64,000 bases of DNA from Miscanthus floridulus (taxonomy: Eukaryota > Streptophyta > Magnoliopsida > Poales > Poaceae): contig NC_089583.1 of assembly GCF_019320115.1 (NCBI RefSeq), positions 75,223,368-75,287,367 of the forward strand, given 5' to 3'. The notes under the pieces were generated by a model. The model saw only the letters and a list, made by a program, of their open reading frames with translations, was not told where the DNA came from and searched no databases. The translations under genes were made by a program, and so were the position numbers. Shown piece after piece: positions 54,885 through 64,000 of the stretch (within the stretch, counting starts at the first letter, position 1; each line of letters begins with the position of its first letter).

Positions 54885-57800
54885 TGTAACACCCTAGGTG
54901 TTTGGCCTCCACATTTGCACATGCATTTCATGAACATGAGCATCATGCATCCATTCAGTGAACTTATATCACACGAAACATGATTTCAAAACATTGCAAC
55001 ATGTCGTATATTTCATGTGTGTTGTTTATTTTATGAAATGTAAAGTGTGCAACACTCAAGTGCAACATGTGTAACTCACTTTAGTGAAACATGGTTAGTA
55101 GTACTATGCAACACACTCATGAAACATGTGAAACTATGACTATGAAATAAGTGTAACAATTCCTGTGTTTTTCATTTGTTTCAGTACATACCATGCTTGA
55201 TTCTTGTGTGACCAATGTGGGGTGTGGCTAATTATTATTCCTAAGAACCCTAGTTATACTTAGAATGTCATTTGGAACATTGTTCATGTTGATCATTTTG
55301 CCTAATTAGGTTTCCAAGTCATGGTTTGACCAATTTGGACCCCTAGAGCTCCTATGTTTGACTATTTAAAAAGTGTAGCTTAGGATGTTTGCATGTCTGA
55401 GCAACCTAAAACAAAGTTGTAGCAAATTATATAAGGAACAAAAGTTATTTTATGACCATCTCATGAAAATGTGCACAACATGCTCAAAAAGGGCCCACAA
55501 GCCTAAGATCAGTGTTGTTTCAACACTTAGAAATTTTCTAAGTATTGGAACTGCTTTTCAGTTTTCATGAAGGCAACTTTGGAACCTTGTAGATGGAAAT
55601 CCATGGTGAATTAGCTCAAGCTCATGTTGAGTCATTTGGAGTACTCACTTAGCTCTATCATGTAGTCCATCTGGATTAGATTTTGGCCGAGCGGATTAGG
55701 AGATAATCGGTGTCAAAATTCGCCTGTCAGTCGGACTCGATGAACACTGAAACAAAATGTTCAGATTGGTCATGGCCGACTGGCAACAGAGGTCATCCGC
55801 CGTGTGGCGATGCGCATCGCCGTTGCGCTGCCCGCTCAGGGCCACGTCGGGTCTCAGCGCTCTACATCACGCCCGCGCTCACCCCGGCTGCTACCCTGCT
55901 CCATTCGCTCCACCCACGCACGTCTGAGCCACTGAGAAGCCACCGCCGTCGCCTGTTGCTCCGCTGAGGTCGTGCGTGCTCACCGCCGCGTCTCGCCTAG
56001 CACCATCTCGCTCAGTGCTCCGCTAGCATCCCACGAGTCTCGTCTATGTCTTCTCTAAGTCGTACGAACCCTAGGTAAGCAGCATTGCCGACTCCGCGCA
56101 CCGCCGCGCCATGGCCGCCATAGCTGCGCCGGTGACCTCACCGTGGCCAGCACGGCACCGTTCCCCTCCTCCTTTCTTAGCTCTCGTTTAGTCTTCTCCA
56201 TCCCGTGTAGATGCTCGGATGTAAATGCTACCACCAATGCCGGTCCAGCCACGCCGGGACACGGCCGAGCGCCGCCATGCGCCATGGCTGAGCCGCCGAG
56301 CTCCGTGGCCGGAGTACTTAAGGACCGCTAGAGCTTAGGATTTGTAAATCAATCGACGCGGGGTAGCTTGGGGAGCACGCCGGTGCCGTTAGTTTTGCCG
56401 GAGGAGCCGCCATCGGTGAGCTTCGCCGTGTGCCACGCCATCGTCGCTGTCTCCCCTGTTTTCCTCTCGCTGACCTATGGGGTCGTCTGACCCGAGGGCC
56501 CCGCTTGTTAGTGACTGAGTTTGAGAAGATAGTTAAAAAATTCCAGTTTTTAGTGCTATTTTGTAAATTTTGTAACTCCAAATTGGTAGATCCAAATTGA
56601 GGACTTCCAATTTTGTTAGACTCTCTGTGAGGTCTAGTATTTAAGAAAAATATGACATGAACACTTATAGTGGAAAATTTGGATGAATTAAAAAGGAACT
56701 TGAAAAGTGTTTTTGAATGCATGCAAACTTGTTTAAATCATATCTGGAGTTTCTGTGATCCAAAAATTATGAAATTTTGTGGGTAAGCTAGTCTTGTATA
56801 GTAGAAGCTCTGGTTAAAATTTGAGAGTCATTGCATGTGTAGTTTTTGATTTATAGATTTTCCTTTTATCATTGGTGGATAATTGTGTGAATTTTTGTAA
56901 ATTATCTAGAAATCCTATGGCCATGAAACTTGGTAGGTAGTATCTTAGTACCTTAAGGATGCTAGGAAAAATATGAAATCTGTTTCTTGACACTTTTCAC
57001 TAAGGTTTCCTAATTATGCCATTTTCAGCCATTTTGTCTTACCATTTTTGTGTAGGTTGTTATACTTTCTCAAATGGTGTGAAATTTTTATGGTAGTCTA
57101 CTTAGGGCATGTAGTGTCTACTATAATTTTTGTAGATTTAATGGTGTAGTTTCATATATGTTTACTATTTCCTCTAATTAATTAAATAAATTAAGAAAGG
57201 TATTAAAAGAAATGTTTTGGGGATGAACACCCTACTTTCTGGTGTTCTTGTGATATGTGTGATATGTGAGTAAATTTGATTTTGTCCAATTAAGTGTTTA
57301 TATCATAAGTTAATAATTATTTGTTTGCATTATGTCCCTCTGGACAGATCTGGGGACTTTGGAAAGTTCCCCATGATAATTTGATTTGCTGTGAATGGGA
57401 TGAATACAAAAGTTGTAGATAATTTATATATCTAGCTTCTGTCAAAATTTGAGGGCATTTGGCCTAGTAGTTTAGAAACTACAGCTGTTTAAAGTAGGTT
57501 CTAGTTTTTGCTTACTCTCTGCCTTGTGAGGACAGAGTTCTGTTGATTGATGAATTCGACCTAGTAAAGGTTTGAATCATGCTTTGAGGTCTAAAAATGA
57601 ATTGTATACAATTTCATAAGCTTTCCAGATTGTCTTGTTGCATGTCATTTGGACTTATAAATCTCCAGTTATTGCTAGTTTACTGTACCACTACATAGTC
57701 TCCATTTTGTTGAAATGCAAATGCTTGAGTGCATGCTTACGCTATGTGCTCGTTGATTGTTTAGGGGTTAGCCTAACTTGAGAATATGCTTAGGTGCAGG

Positions 57801-57978
57801 TGCTAGGTCATTAACTAAAGATGAGCAATTATACATTAGGTTGTATAAACTTGGTAAGTAAAGTGATTTGAATAGGGCTTAAGTTGGAATATGCAAACTA
57901 CAGCGAACATGCACATTCCCCGAGCATCCCTGACATTCGTCATGTGCATCCATGATATTTATCTTGCGCATTCATGCA

Positions 57979-58152
57979 ATAGGTGTGCCGAAGGGAGTGA
58001 CGTTGCTGGAGTTCGAGGGAGCCAACTAGGAGGAGGAGCCTGAGGTGCAGGAAGCCGACGAAGCAGCCGCCGCGGAGGAGTTGCCCGAGTGCCCTGACCA
58101 CCAGCCTTCCTCATTCCTAAAAGGCAAGCCCTGGAGCATATTAAGCCTCCCA
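57979..58152 (+). other. Coding-like block 1 in LTR-B
   Basis: Counterpart of 51435-51620. Codons for TLLEF are ACG TTG CTG GAG TTC here and ACA TTA CTA GAA TTC in LTR-A, with four synonymous third-position differences in a row. An in-frame TAG precedes the EEEPEVQEADEAAAAEELPE stretch. Confidence 0.5.
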
Positions 58153-59197
58153 TGCTTTTACAAATACATTGAGTATCTTTTATTGTTGATGATGCATTAG
58201 TATAGGAATTGGTTGGAACCAATTGCTGCATTATATATTCTTCCTTGTCCAGATATCGCACTGAAATCCTATTTAAGTTCAGGACGGGTTAAATGCTTAG
58301 CCATACTTAGTGCGGTAGAAGTCAGGTGATTTCCTATCACCTACGAGCTTTAGGATGAGGTGGATCACGGTTGGCTATATTTGCTATCGTGGAAAAGAAC
58401 CATGTGAATAATGAATTAAGACCGGATGGGGTCTTGTGTAGGTTTGAACATAGTGACTCCGTCTGAGTCGTTTAAGGACCGATACACTGTACGTCCTCAT
58501 GTCATGTTGAACGCAGCCTAACACTTAGCTGGCCAGATAAGTCATTCCAACCGCGAAGCCTAGTAGCTCGGTTCAGGCCGGGGACGCGAGCAGGGGTCCA
58601 CAATCTGGATGGAAGTAAGGATGTGTAGGGAACCATTGGCATAAGCCCAAGGGCGGGTTAAGTCACCGAGCACTCATGGCAGAGTGGTTCTCTGATTTTG
58701 CGGCACTGTTCAGACTCACGACTTCTGAATTGTACCAACGGTGACTTGTTGCGACCCTAACGGGGGAAACAGAGTTTGTGTTTAGGAATACCCCTCCAGC
58801 TGGATAGGAATCGATTCGAATCGCCGTCTCTCCCGGATAGTGAGAACTTGACTGAGCAGCGGCAACGTAGATGCACTTAATTTAACGATATGGTTAAATG
58901 GATGATGATGATAAGGTTTCCACAATGAATACTTGATATGGTTATTAATGTTTGCACCCCTAATAAAATGATTGCTTAGTACAGGTGCTAATATAGATGA
59001 CAGGATAATGGCTAAAAAGTCACTGCTAGTCAGGATAAGAGTTGGTCATACTACTTATGCTTTTCTGAAAAAGAAAGTGTCAGCCAGCTCCACTACATTA
59101 AGCTATGCATAATCCTTGGTGTCATTTGTTTGGTTTCCGACAGGTAAGTCTAGCTGAGTACATTCCCATACTCAGGGTTTATTTCCCTCTTGTTGCA

Positions 59198-59260
59198 GAT
59201 GACCTTCTATATCAGGGATTCTATAAGTATTGTCTCCACCCGGCGGGTGATGAAGACTAG
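59198..59260 (+). other. Coding-like block 2 in LTR-B
   Basis: DDLLYQGFYKYCLHPAGDED followed by TAG; same length and stop position as 52709-52771. Confidence 0.45.
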
Positions 59261-59622
59261 ATCATGGGTATGATCTCCGTTCTCTTATCTGAATGCTTTT
59301 GTGGGCCGTGATCAGCAAACCAGTATGTGTATTGGAACTCGGTGTGTGAGTTAAACTATTTGCTTCCACATGTTTTACAAGACTTGTTTTGTAATAACGA
59401 TGACTCTATGATGGTGTAATCTATTTGCGAACGTCTGCAAAATGTTGTAATGTACGATATGTTATGTTGAATTACTGTGATCTTGGTTGTATGCAAGTTG
59501 GTTTGAAATCCTTCAAGATTTCGGTTGACTACCGGGTTTATATGGGCTCAAGTTCGAGAATTTGATCGTTTCGGCGATTGTTTTTGTACTTGTGCTCTTA
59601 TAAATTGGTCGGTTCTGTGACA

Positions 59623-60500
59623 CGGCTCACGCCCACCAGCAACAACAGGGGCCTAAGCCAAATAATACAGCACCTTCAAGGATTTTTTTGGATACCAAGC
59701 CTCCTATCTTCAAGGTGGCTGAGGAACCACTCTTGGCGGATGAATGGCTCAACACTATTGAGCAAAAGTTCTATTTGTTGAGGGTCACCAAACACCAGAA
59801 GGCAGGAGTATGCGTCCCATCAGCTGCAGGGACCAACAAGGATTTGGTGGACCCATTTCCTGTCCTCTCTACCTGCCAATGCACAGGTCACATGGGAGCA
59901 GTTCAAGTTAGACTTTAGGGGACATCACATTCCCCCTAGGGCTAATGCGCATGAAGGTGGCTGAATTTATGCGACTCACACAAGGGACCAAGACCCTTAC
60001 TGAATATATGCATGCTTTCAACAATCTATCCTGGTATGCCCTAGGTTTTGTTGATACTAAAGAAAAGAAGATAGAAAGCTTCAAGCGAGGCCTTGGCACT
60101 AAGTTGATGAAGACTATGGCCAACTCAAAGTGCACTACTTACAATGAGTTCATCAGTGATGCATTGACTTAGGAGAACCAGAACAATCTGCATGCGGCAA
60201 CAAAGAGCCACAAGAGGGCAGCAGAGGCAGGTGCCTCAGGGTCGTCACAATCCAGAGCTCCCAGTGGCAGCTAGGCCATAGTTTTGACTACCAGCACCCA
60301 AGTTCTGACCTCAGAAAGTGTTCCATAAGGCATTCACTATTGCCTTACACAAGGGGAATGGAGGGCAAGGAAGCTCAACAGGACCCAAGAGCAATCAACC
60401 CTGCTTCAACTATAATCAAGTAGGGTCATTGGGCCAAGGAATGCCCCCATCCCAGGAAGAACAACAATCAGAACTAGGGAAATTAGAGGCAGGTGAATCA
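59623..60500 (+). pseudogene. Tekay gag, capsid-like domain and zinc knuckle
   Basis: AHQQQQGPKPNN, then FLDTKPPIFKVAEEPLLAD and EWLNTIEQKFYLLRVTKHQK. A frameshift follows, then VTWEQFKLDFRG-like text and MRMKVAEFMRLTQGTKTLTEY, MHAFNNLSWYALGFVDTKEK, KIESFKRGLGTKLMKTMANS and TTYNEFISDAL (open 59945-60172), a basic tail, and the knuckle near 60400-60450. The knuckle reads CFNY where CFNC is expected and then shifts frame into GHWAKECP. These are Tekay-type Gag motifs. Confidence 0.87.
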
Positions 60501-60680
60501 TAAGGCACGCCCTGGACACGTGCATTATACTGATGTTGAAGAGGTTCCTATGGGAGAAGTTATCACTGCTGGTATGTTCCTTATTAACAAGCATCCTGCA
60601 ATTGTTTATTTGATTCGAGAGCTTCTCATTCATTTATGAGCCAAGCATTTGCATCTAGACATGATCAGAAAATAGTTAAA
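60501..60680 (+). pseudogene. Tekay protease start, truncated
   Basis: HVHYTDVEEVPMGEVITAGM, FLINKHPAIVY, then a frameshift into DSRASHSFMSQAFASRHDQ. The retropepsin D-S-G is D-S-R here. The domain stops at about 60680, where LTR sequence begins, so the rest of pol is gone. Confidence 0.8.
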
Positions 60681-61244
60681 AATGTTGTCAAGCTACCTCC
60701 ACTTCTAAAGCCTTGCATAATCCTTAGAGTTAATTTATTTCTGGTTTATGACGGGTAAGTCTAGCTGGGTACCTTCTCTGTACTTAGGGTTTTATTCCCA
60801 TTGTTGCAGATGGTACCATCTATCAAGGATATTGCAAGAATTGCTTCTATTCCGCCGTGGATGAGGAGTGAGCCTTGGGCAGGCATATTTAATAATCCCT
60901 CTATTATGCTTTTGTGGATTGTGATCATGTGTTGGCACTGTATTTGAAGTATGTTGTCAAATGCAACTTTCAAACTTTAATTTGCTTCCGCTACTATCTA
61001 TCAAACTTGGTTTGTAATAATTTTATTTTGTACTCTGATGATGGAACTATATCTGTGAACTTTATGTAATATGTGACATGTATGTTGAATCATGTGCGAT
61101 CTTGGTTGTATGTGGATCATTTATCGAGGCCCATGGTGGTACTCGATAGACTACCGGGTTTATATGGGCTCAAGTATGATAGTGCGACCGCTTGCGGGCT
61201 GCCATTGTACTTGTGTTCTTATAAATTGGTCGGTTCCTACGACA
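60681..61244 (+). repeat. Tekay element 3' LTR fragment
   Basis: Matches 52580-53143 of LTR-A and ends CTACGACA followed by the GGTTG duplication. The first 4.1 kb of this LTR is missing. The join with protease falls in AAAATG, shared by both sides. Confidence 0.88.
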
Positions 61245-62444
61245 GGTTGCGTGGTGTTGGCTGAGCACAGGCCCGACGAGACATGACATGATGTAGACAA
61301 CAGCAACTCAACATGACTATGCACGCGCGCTTAGCAACGTTGTAGTGAGGCAACAGCGGTGCATGGCAAAGGCAGGCAGCGGTGGTCAGCCGGGTCACAG
61401 CCGGCCGAGACCAGCCAATGCCACGGCACGCGCGGCCATAGCCAGCCAGCACTTGGCGGGTGCGGTGACCGTGTCCACAGGGCCAAACGATCGAGACGGT
61501 GCCAATCATAGTTATTAAAGCGGCCTAAAAACTAATCATCGATTCAACGGAGGCTCAACCAATTCCATGGCCCCAAAGTCGACACTAACGGCTAGCTAGA
61601 TGAGCAACCCATATAACTAGAGGATGACCCAAGAGGAAGATAGTGAGGCACCAAAATAGGTCAGTCGCATTGGACGCTAGTTCACAACTGAGTGCCCCCA
61701 GCATGGTTACAGCACGCTTCTACGAAGTTTGGGCAAATTTTGGGAGGGCATCGTGACCTCACACACAACTACAACCTGCACCACGTTCAAGTACACACCT
61801 TGATGCAACCAATCAGTGCAGAAACATAGATATATTACTTAATCCATTTTTGTTGAAATCTAAGTGCCAAAATAGGCATTGTCTATCATCGTTTCTGACT
61901 TAGAAAGAATAAGAACTTAGCTAGAACTAACAACCTTTAGCGCTTTTGCGGTAATTTTTAATATGCCTAAACCTAATTAATTCTAACCACTACACATTTC
62001 ACACACTAGTCCATACGTCATTACTAACTCAGTAGAAACAAAACATCTAGGAACTACTTAACTAGTTGTTTAATATTATTCGCCAAAAATGATACTTTTA
62101 ACACCACTTCCAAATTTTGCCGATTCAACGAAAAGGGCTAATTTTAATTTCCAACTTGATTTTTGAGCTTCCAAGAACACTAATTAACAACCTTTGTTTC
62201 CCAAAAGTTAATGTTGCATTGCCATCTTCCCAACTTGTTCTTCAATTTTTATTTAAGTACTAAATACAAGTTATGTTTTATTCTTGTTTATAGAAATCGC
62301 TTTTCGTGCCTAACAATTAAAACTACTTTTTTCTTGTTAGAATTTTCATTATCGCATTTGATTAAACTAACTCACTATACTTATAGATCTTTCTCAGGCC
62401 ATAACCTTAGTGCTTAGTGAGCTCGTAACACCAGAGGTGTTACA

Positions 62445-62478
62445 GCCATTATGTACGCTTTAGACAGTGGTTGGGCCC
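62445..62478. other. Flank between the outer solo LTR and Tat-3
   Basis: 34 bp: GCCAT duplication plus ordinary flank, continuing 45061-45081. Ends GGGCCC at the Tat-3 LTR. Confidence 0.5.
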
Positions 62479-62992
62479 TATCGACAAAATTTGGTCGACA
62501 ATCTACCGAGGGGTACGCCCATGGTAGTAGATGAATCAGTGGAGGTGCGCATGAGGAAACCGGATGGTGACACAGAACACAAGAGACAACGATTAGGCAG
62601 GTTCGGGTCGTTGGCTTGATGTAATACCCTATGTCATGTGTCTTTCTGGATTGTATTGCATGTGTTTAGATAAAAATGAGGGGGGTCCCTACCCGCCTTA
62701 TATAGCTTGGGGCTAGGGTTACAGATAGGTTATATCCATTCTATCAGTTTATAAGATAGAAAGTTACAGATCGTACAATATCTATCATATCCGAGTAGAT
62801 TTTGTAGATCACTGAGGATCTTCATGTTGCCTTGTGAAGCACGTCAGTCCTGCGGCATACTTCGCATGGCAGTTGTCTTGTGAGCTAGGTCTCGACTAGT
62901 GGTGCGACCCATGCATAGTCTTGTGGGCTGGGCCTCCCCTAGCGGCTCGACCCATGTGGAGCCTTGTGGGTACTGGGGGTCATACCCCCATA
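62479..62992 (-). repeat. Tat-3 3' LTR
   Basis: 514 bp. On the minus strand it starts TATGGGGGTATGACC (TG mutated to TA) and ends ..TTTTGTCGATA (CA mutated). TATATAAGG at 62697-62705 (minus) is a TATA box. GGTTCGGG text near 62600 resembles the Tat-2 LTR's GGTTCGGGCAG. Confidence 0.65.
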
Positions 62993-63226
62993 GCTAGTCC
63001 CCGAGCACCATCTTGCGTCCATCTGAGCTATCCAACTTGTAGCAACTCATCAAGGATCAGTCTTCTGACCAGTTCAAATAGGGGCTAAGCTATTGAAGCA
63101 AGCATTCGAGCAGTTCGAACGAGCGTCTGAGCTATCGAAGTGGGTGTCCAGCAGTTGAGATAGGTGTCCGAACCAATTTAACTAGGCGTCAAGCTCGAAG
63201 TCACTCGAAGTCGTGGTTTGCCATAA
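62993..63226 (-). other. Tat-3 polypurine tract and adjacent repeat-rich DNA
   Basis: The minus strand GTGCTCGGGGACTAGC abuts the LTR and is the likely polypurine tract. 63080-63190 has degenerate copies of GAGC.ATTCGAGC / GAGC.ATCGAAGT text. Confidence 0.55.
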
Positions 63227-63610
63227 GGATGTAAGGAGCTCAAGTAAATTTTTCAAGTCTTGGTCAGTGAAGTGTACACACTTAAGTGCCAATTGTGATG
63301 GTCCTGACGATGTGGTCATCAGGGCAGAGCATAGGTAGAGACTTGACAAAGTCAAAACACCAGTGAAGAAGAAAAAGTACTACATCGCAAGGTTCATTGT
63401 ACACAATGTAGTCCCCAAGCCTGCTAGGAAAATGATGAAGAAATCTTGTAGCAGGGTCAAAGAAAAATATGCAGCCCCCATCATTGCCGAAAGATCGAGT
63501 AATCAGGGAACCAGTACATTCACCACAAGGTGAAGTGTACACACTTAGTCCCTGAGCCTGCTGGAAGATGATGAAGAAATCTTGTAGCAAGGTCAAGGAA
63601 AAATATCTTG
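63227..63610. repeat. Tandem repeat in Tat-3
   Basis: Two long copies carry GTGAAGTGTACACACTTA (about 63269 and 63531), GTCCC.(A/G)AGCCTGCT (about 63412 and 63549) and GATGAAGAAATCTTGTAGCA (about 63433 and 63570). The purine-rich complement of GTCCCCAAGCC makes extra polypurine-like tracts, as in Tat-1 and Tat-2. Confidence 0.75.
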
Positions 63611-63808
63611 GCATAGATGCATAATGAATTCTGTTAACCTAGCGCTAAGTCTAGGAGATTTGTTTTAGTCATTCTGCATTCAACGGTCATGGCCCACCTT
63701 GCTCATTTGGTAGCCCATCAACTGTGTGGCAGTTTTAGGAGGGAATACGGCGAGTCAGGCATGGTTTCCCAAAATCCCTAGAAGGTAAAGGGTTAGGGGT
63801 CGAACCGT
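63611..63808. other. Upstream region of the Tat-3 antisense gene
   Basis: No reading frame is supported. It corresponds in position to 18461-18900 of Tat-2. Confidence 0.4.
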
Positions 63809-63815
63809 TATAAAG
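63809..63815 (+). promoter_or_regulatory. TATA box of the Tat-3 antisense gene
   Basis: TATAAAG, 150 bp before the ATG at 63959. The leader between them is C-rich (CACCTTGCTCTCACC), as in Tat-2. Confidence 0.55.
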
Positions 63816-63958
63816 TGTCGTAGCTCTAGCGCACATTCTCCACCTTGCTCTCACCTCTGTCTTCTTCCTTTAGCGCCCGCACCACATCACCCGACAACTA
63901 CTCCGCCATCTTAGCAACCGCAAGCTCGTAATCTCCCACCATTCCTCAAATCGGTGAG

Positions 63959-64000
63959 ATGGCGCCCAAGAGAAGCCACAGTAGCTCTAGCAGGGCATCG
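63959..64000 (+). CDS. Start of the Tat-3 antisense accessory gene (partial)
   Basis: ATG at 63959 (MAPKRSHSSSSRAS), open to the window edge. It is identified only by position: it lies in the same place and orientation as the Tat-2 antisense gene. The basic, Ser-rich start is compatible with a nuclear or nucleic-acid-binding protein, but nothing more can be said from 14 codons. Confidence 0.4.
   Translation, partial: MAPKRSHSSSSRAS

Larger units (their letters stand above)
54885..59622 (+). mobile_element. Solo LTR in gag (LTR-B)
   Basis: 4738 bp, TGTAACACCCTAGGTG..GGTTCTGTGACA, the same ends and general layout as LTR-A but clearly a different subfamily. Duplication TGGCT (54880-54884) / CGGCT (59623-59627), with one mismatch. 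Gag continues on the right side, so this is an insertion and not the element's own 3' LTR. It has a GC-rich core at about 55780-56510 and coding-like blocks at 57979-58152 and 59198-59260. Confidence 0.88.
48449..61244 (+). mobile_element. Tekay/Del-like chromovirus element, internally deleted
   Basis: Duplication GGTTG at 48444-48448 and 61245-61249. A 4.7-kb 5' LTR, Met-tRNA primer site, leader, gag and the start of protease are present. The rest of pol and most of the 3' LTR are deleted; the last 0.56 kb of the 3' LTR is at 60681-61244. Gag motifs fit the Tekay (Del) clade. It carries a hAT-type MITE and a complete solo LTR inside gag. Confidence 0.9.
45082..62444 (-). mobile_element. Outer solo LTR (Tekay/Del-like), split by the Tekay element
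   Basis: TSD GCCAT at 45077-45081 and 62445-62449. On the minus strand it starts TGTAACACCTCTGG (62444) and ends CGGTTCTTCCACA (45082). Without the 48449-61244 element it is about 4.56 kb. It shares with the other long LTRs the GGTAAGTCTTGCTGAGTAC hairpin (about 45600-45655), the GATTGCCTATCACTC motif (about 46380-46420), a CAAGCCCCGG site (about 46575) and a GC-rich core (47270-48448 and 61250-61510). No internal domain or second LTR is present. Confidence 0.82.
62479..64000 (-). mobile_element. Tat-3: 3' end of a third Tat-lineage element
   Basis: Minus-strand orientation: 3' LTR, polypurine tract, repeats and antisense gene start, the same order as Tat-2 from 16746. Pol would lie right of the window. 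Confidence 0.72.

Noticed and set aside
48449..59622. A short retrotransposon bounded by LTR-A and LTR-B
   Set aside because: Gag continues after LTR-B and LTR-B has its own duplication, so it is a nested solo LTR.
1..64000. CRISPR arrays, bacterial operons, tRNA or rRNA genes
   Set aside because: The regular repeats are retrotransposon minisatellites without spacer/repeat structure. No tRNA clover-leaf or rRNA core sequence was recognised.

Overview
The window is plant nuclear DNA, almost certainly from a grass (Poaceae). Every large feature is a plant LTR retrotransposon: Ty3/gypsy Tat, Tekay/Del-like and Athila, and Ty1/copia SIRE-like. The Tat elements carry antisense accessory genes of the kind known from grasses. 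A panicoid such as sugarcane, Miscanthus or sorghum is my guess only. I find no host protein gene, rRNA or tRNA gene. Almost all coding frames are broken by stops and frameshifts, so they are annotated as pseudogenes.

Layout. 1-12023: 3' part of a plus-strand Tat element (Tat-1) with protease, RT, RNase H, integrase, a small antisense ORF remnant, three kinds of tandem repeat and a 3' LTR that is split by a 3.5-kb solo LTR. 12024-16745 plus 38233-about 40814: one minus-strand SIRE-like copia element. It is split by a second Tat element (Tat-2, minus strand, 16746-38232, TSD TATAG) that landed inside the gag zinc knuckle. Tat-2 keeps both LTRs, gag, protease, RT, RNase H and integrase. Downstream of pol it carries a convergent, TATA-driven, apparently spliced antisense gene (19050-26957), which is itself split by a 4.4-kb solo-LTR-like insertion (21702-26093). 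About 41754-44358: an internally deleted minus-strand Athila element in which gag runs straight into integrase. 44359-45081: short unassigned DNA with two MITE signals. 45082-62444: a minus-strand solo LTR (TSD GCCAT). It contains a plus-strand Tekay-like element (48449-61244, TSD GGTTG), whose gag holds a hAT-type MITE (TSD GCCAGAGC) and a complete 4.7-kb solo LTR. 62479-64000: 3' end of a third Tat element (Tat-3, minus strand) with 3' LTR, repeats, TATA box and the start of its antisense gene.

Relations. Target-site duplications and interrupted reading frames give an order of insertion: copia before Tat-2 before the 21702 solo LTR; outer solo LTR before the Tekay element before its MITE and inner solo LTR. 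The most interesting signals are the spliced antisense gene with its own promoter, and two short coding-like blocks inside the 4.7-kb Tekay LTRs. In those blocks two diverged copies differ largely at third codon positions.

Limits. All boundaries come from reading terminal TG..CA, TSDs and homology by eye. No alignment or database search was run. Frames are too decayed to give exact CDS ends.
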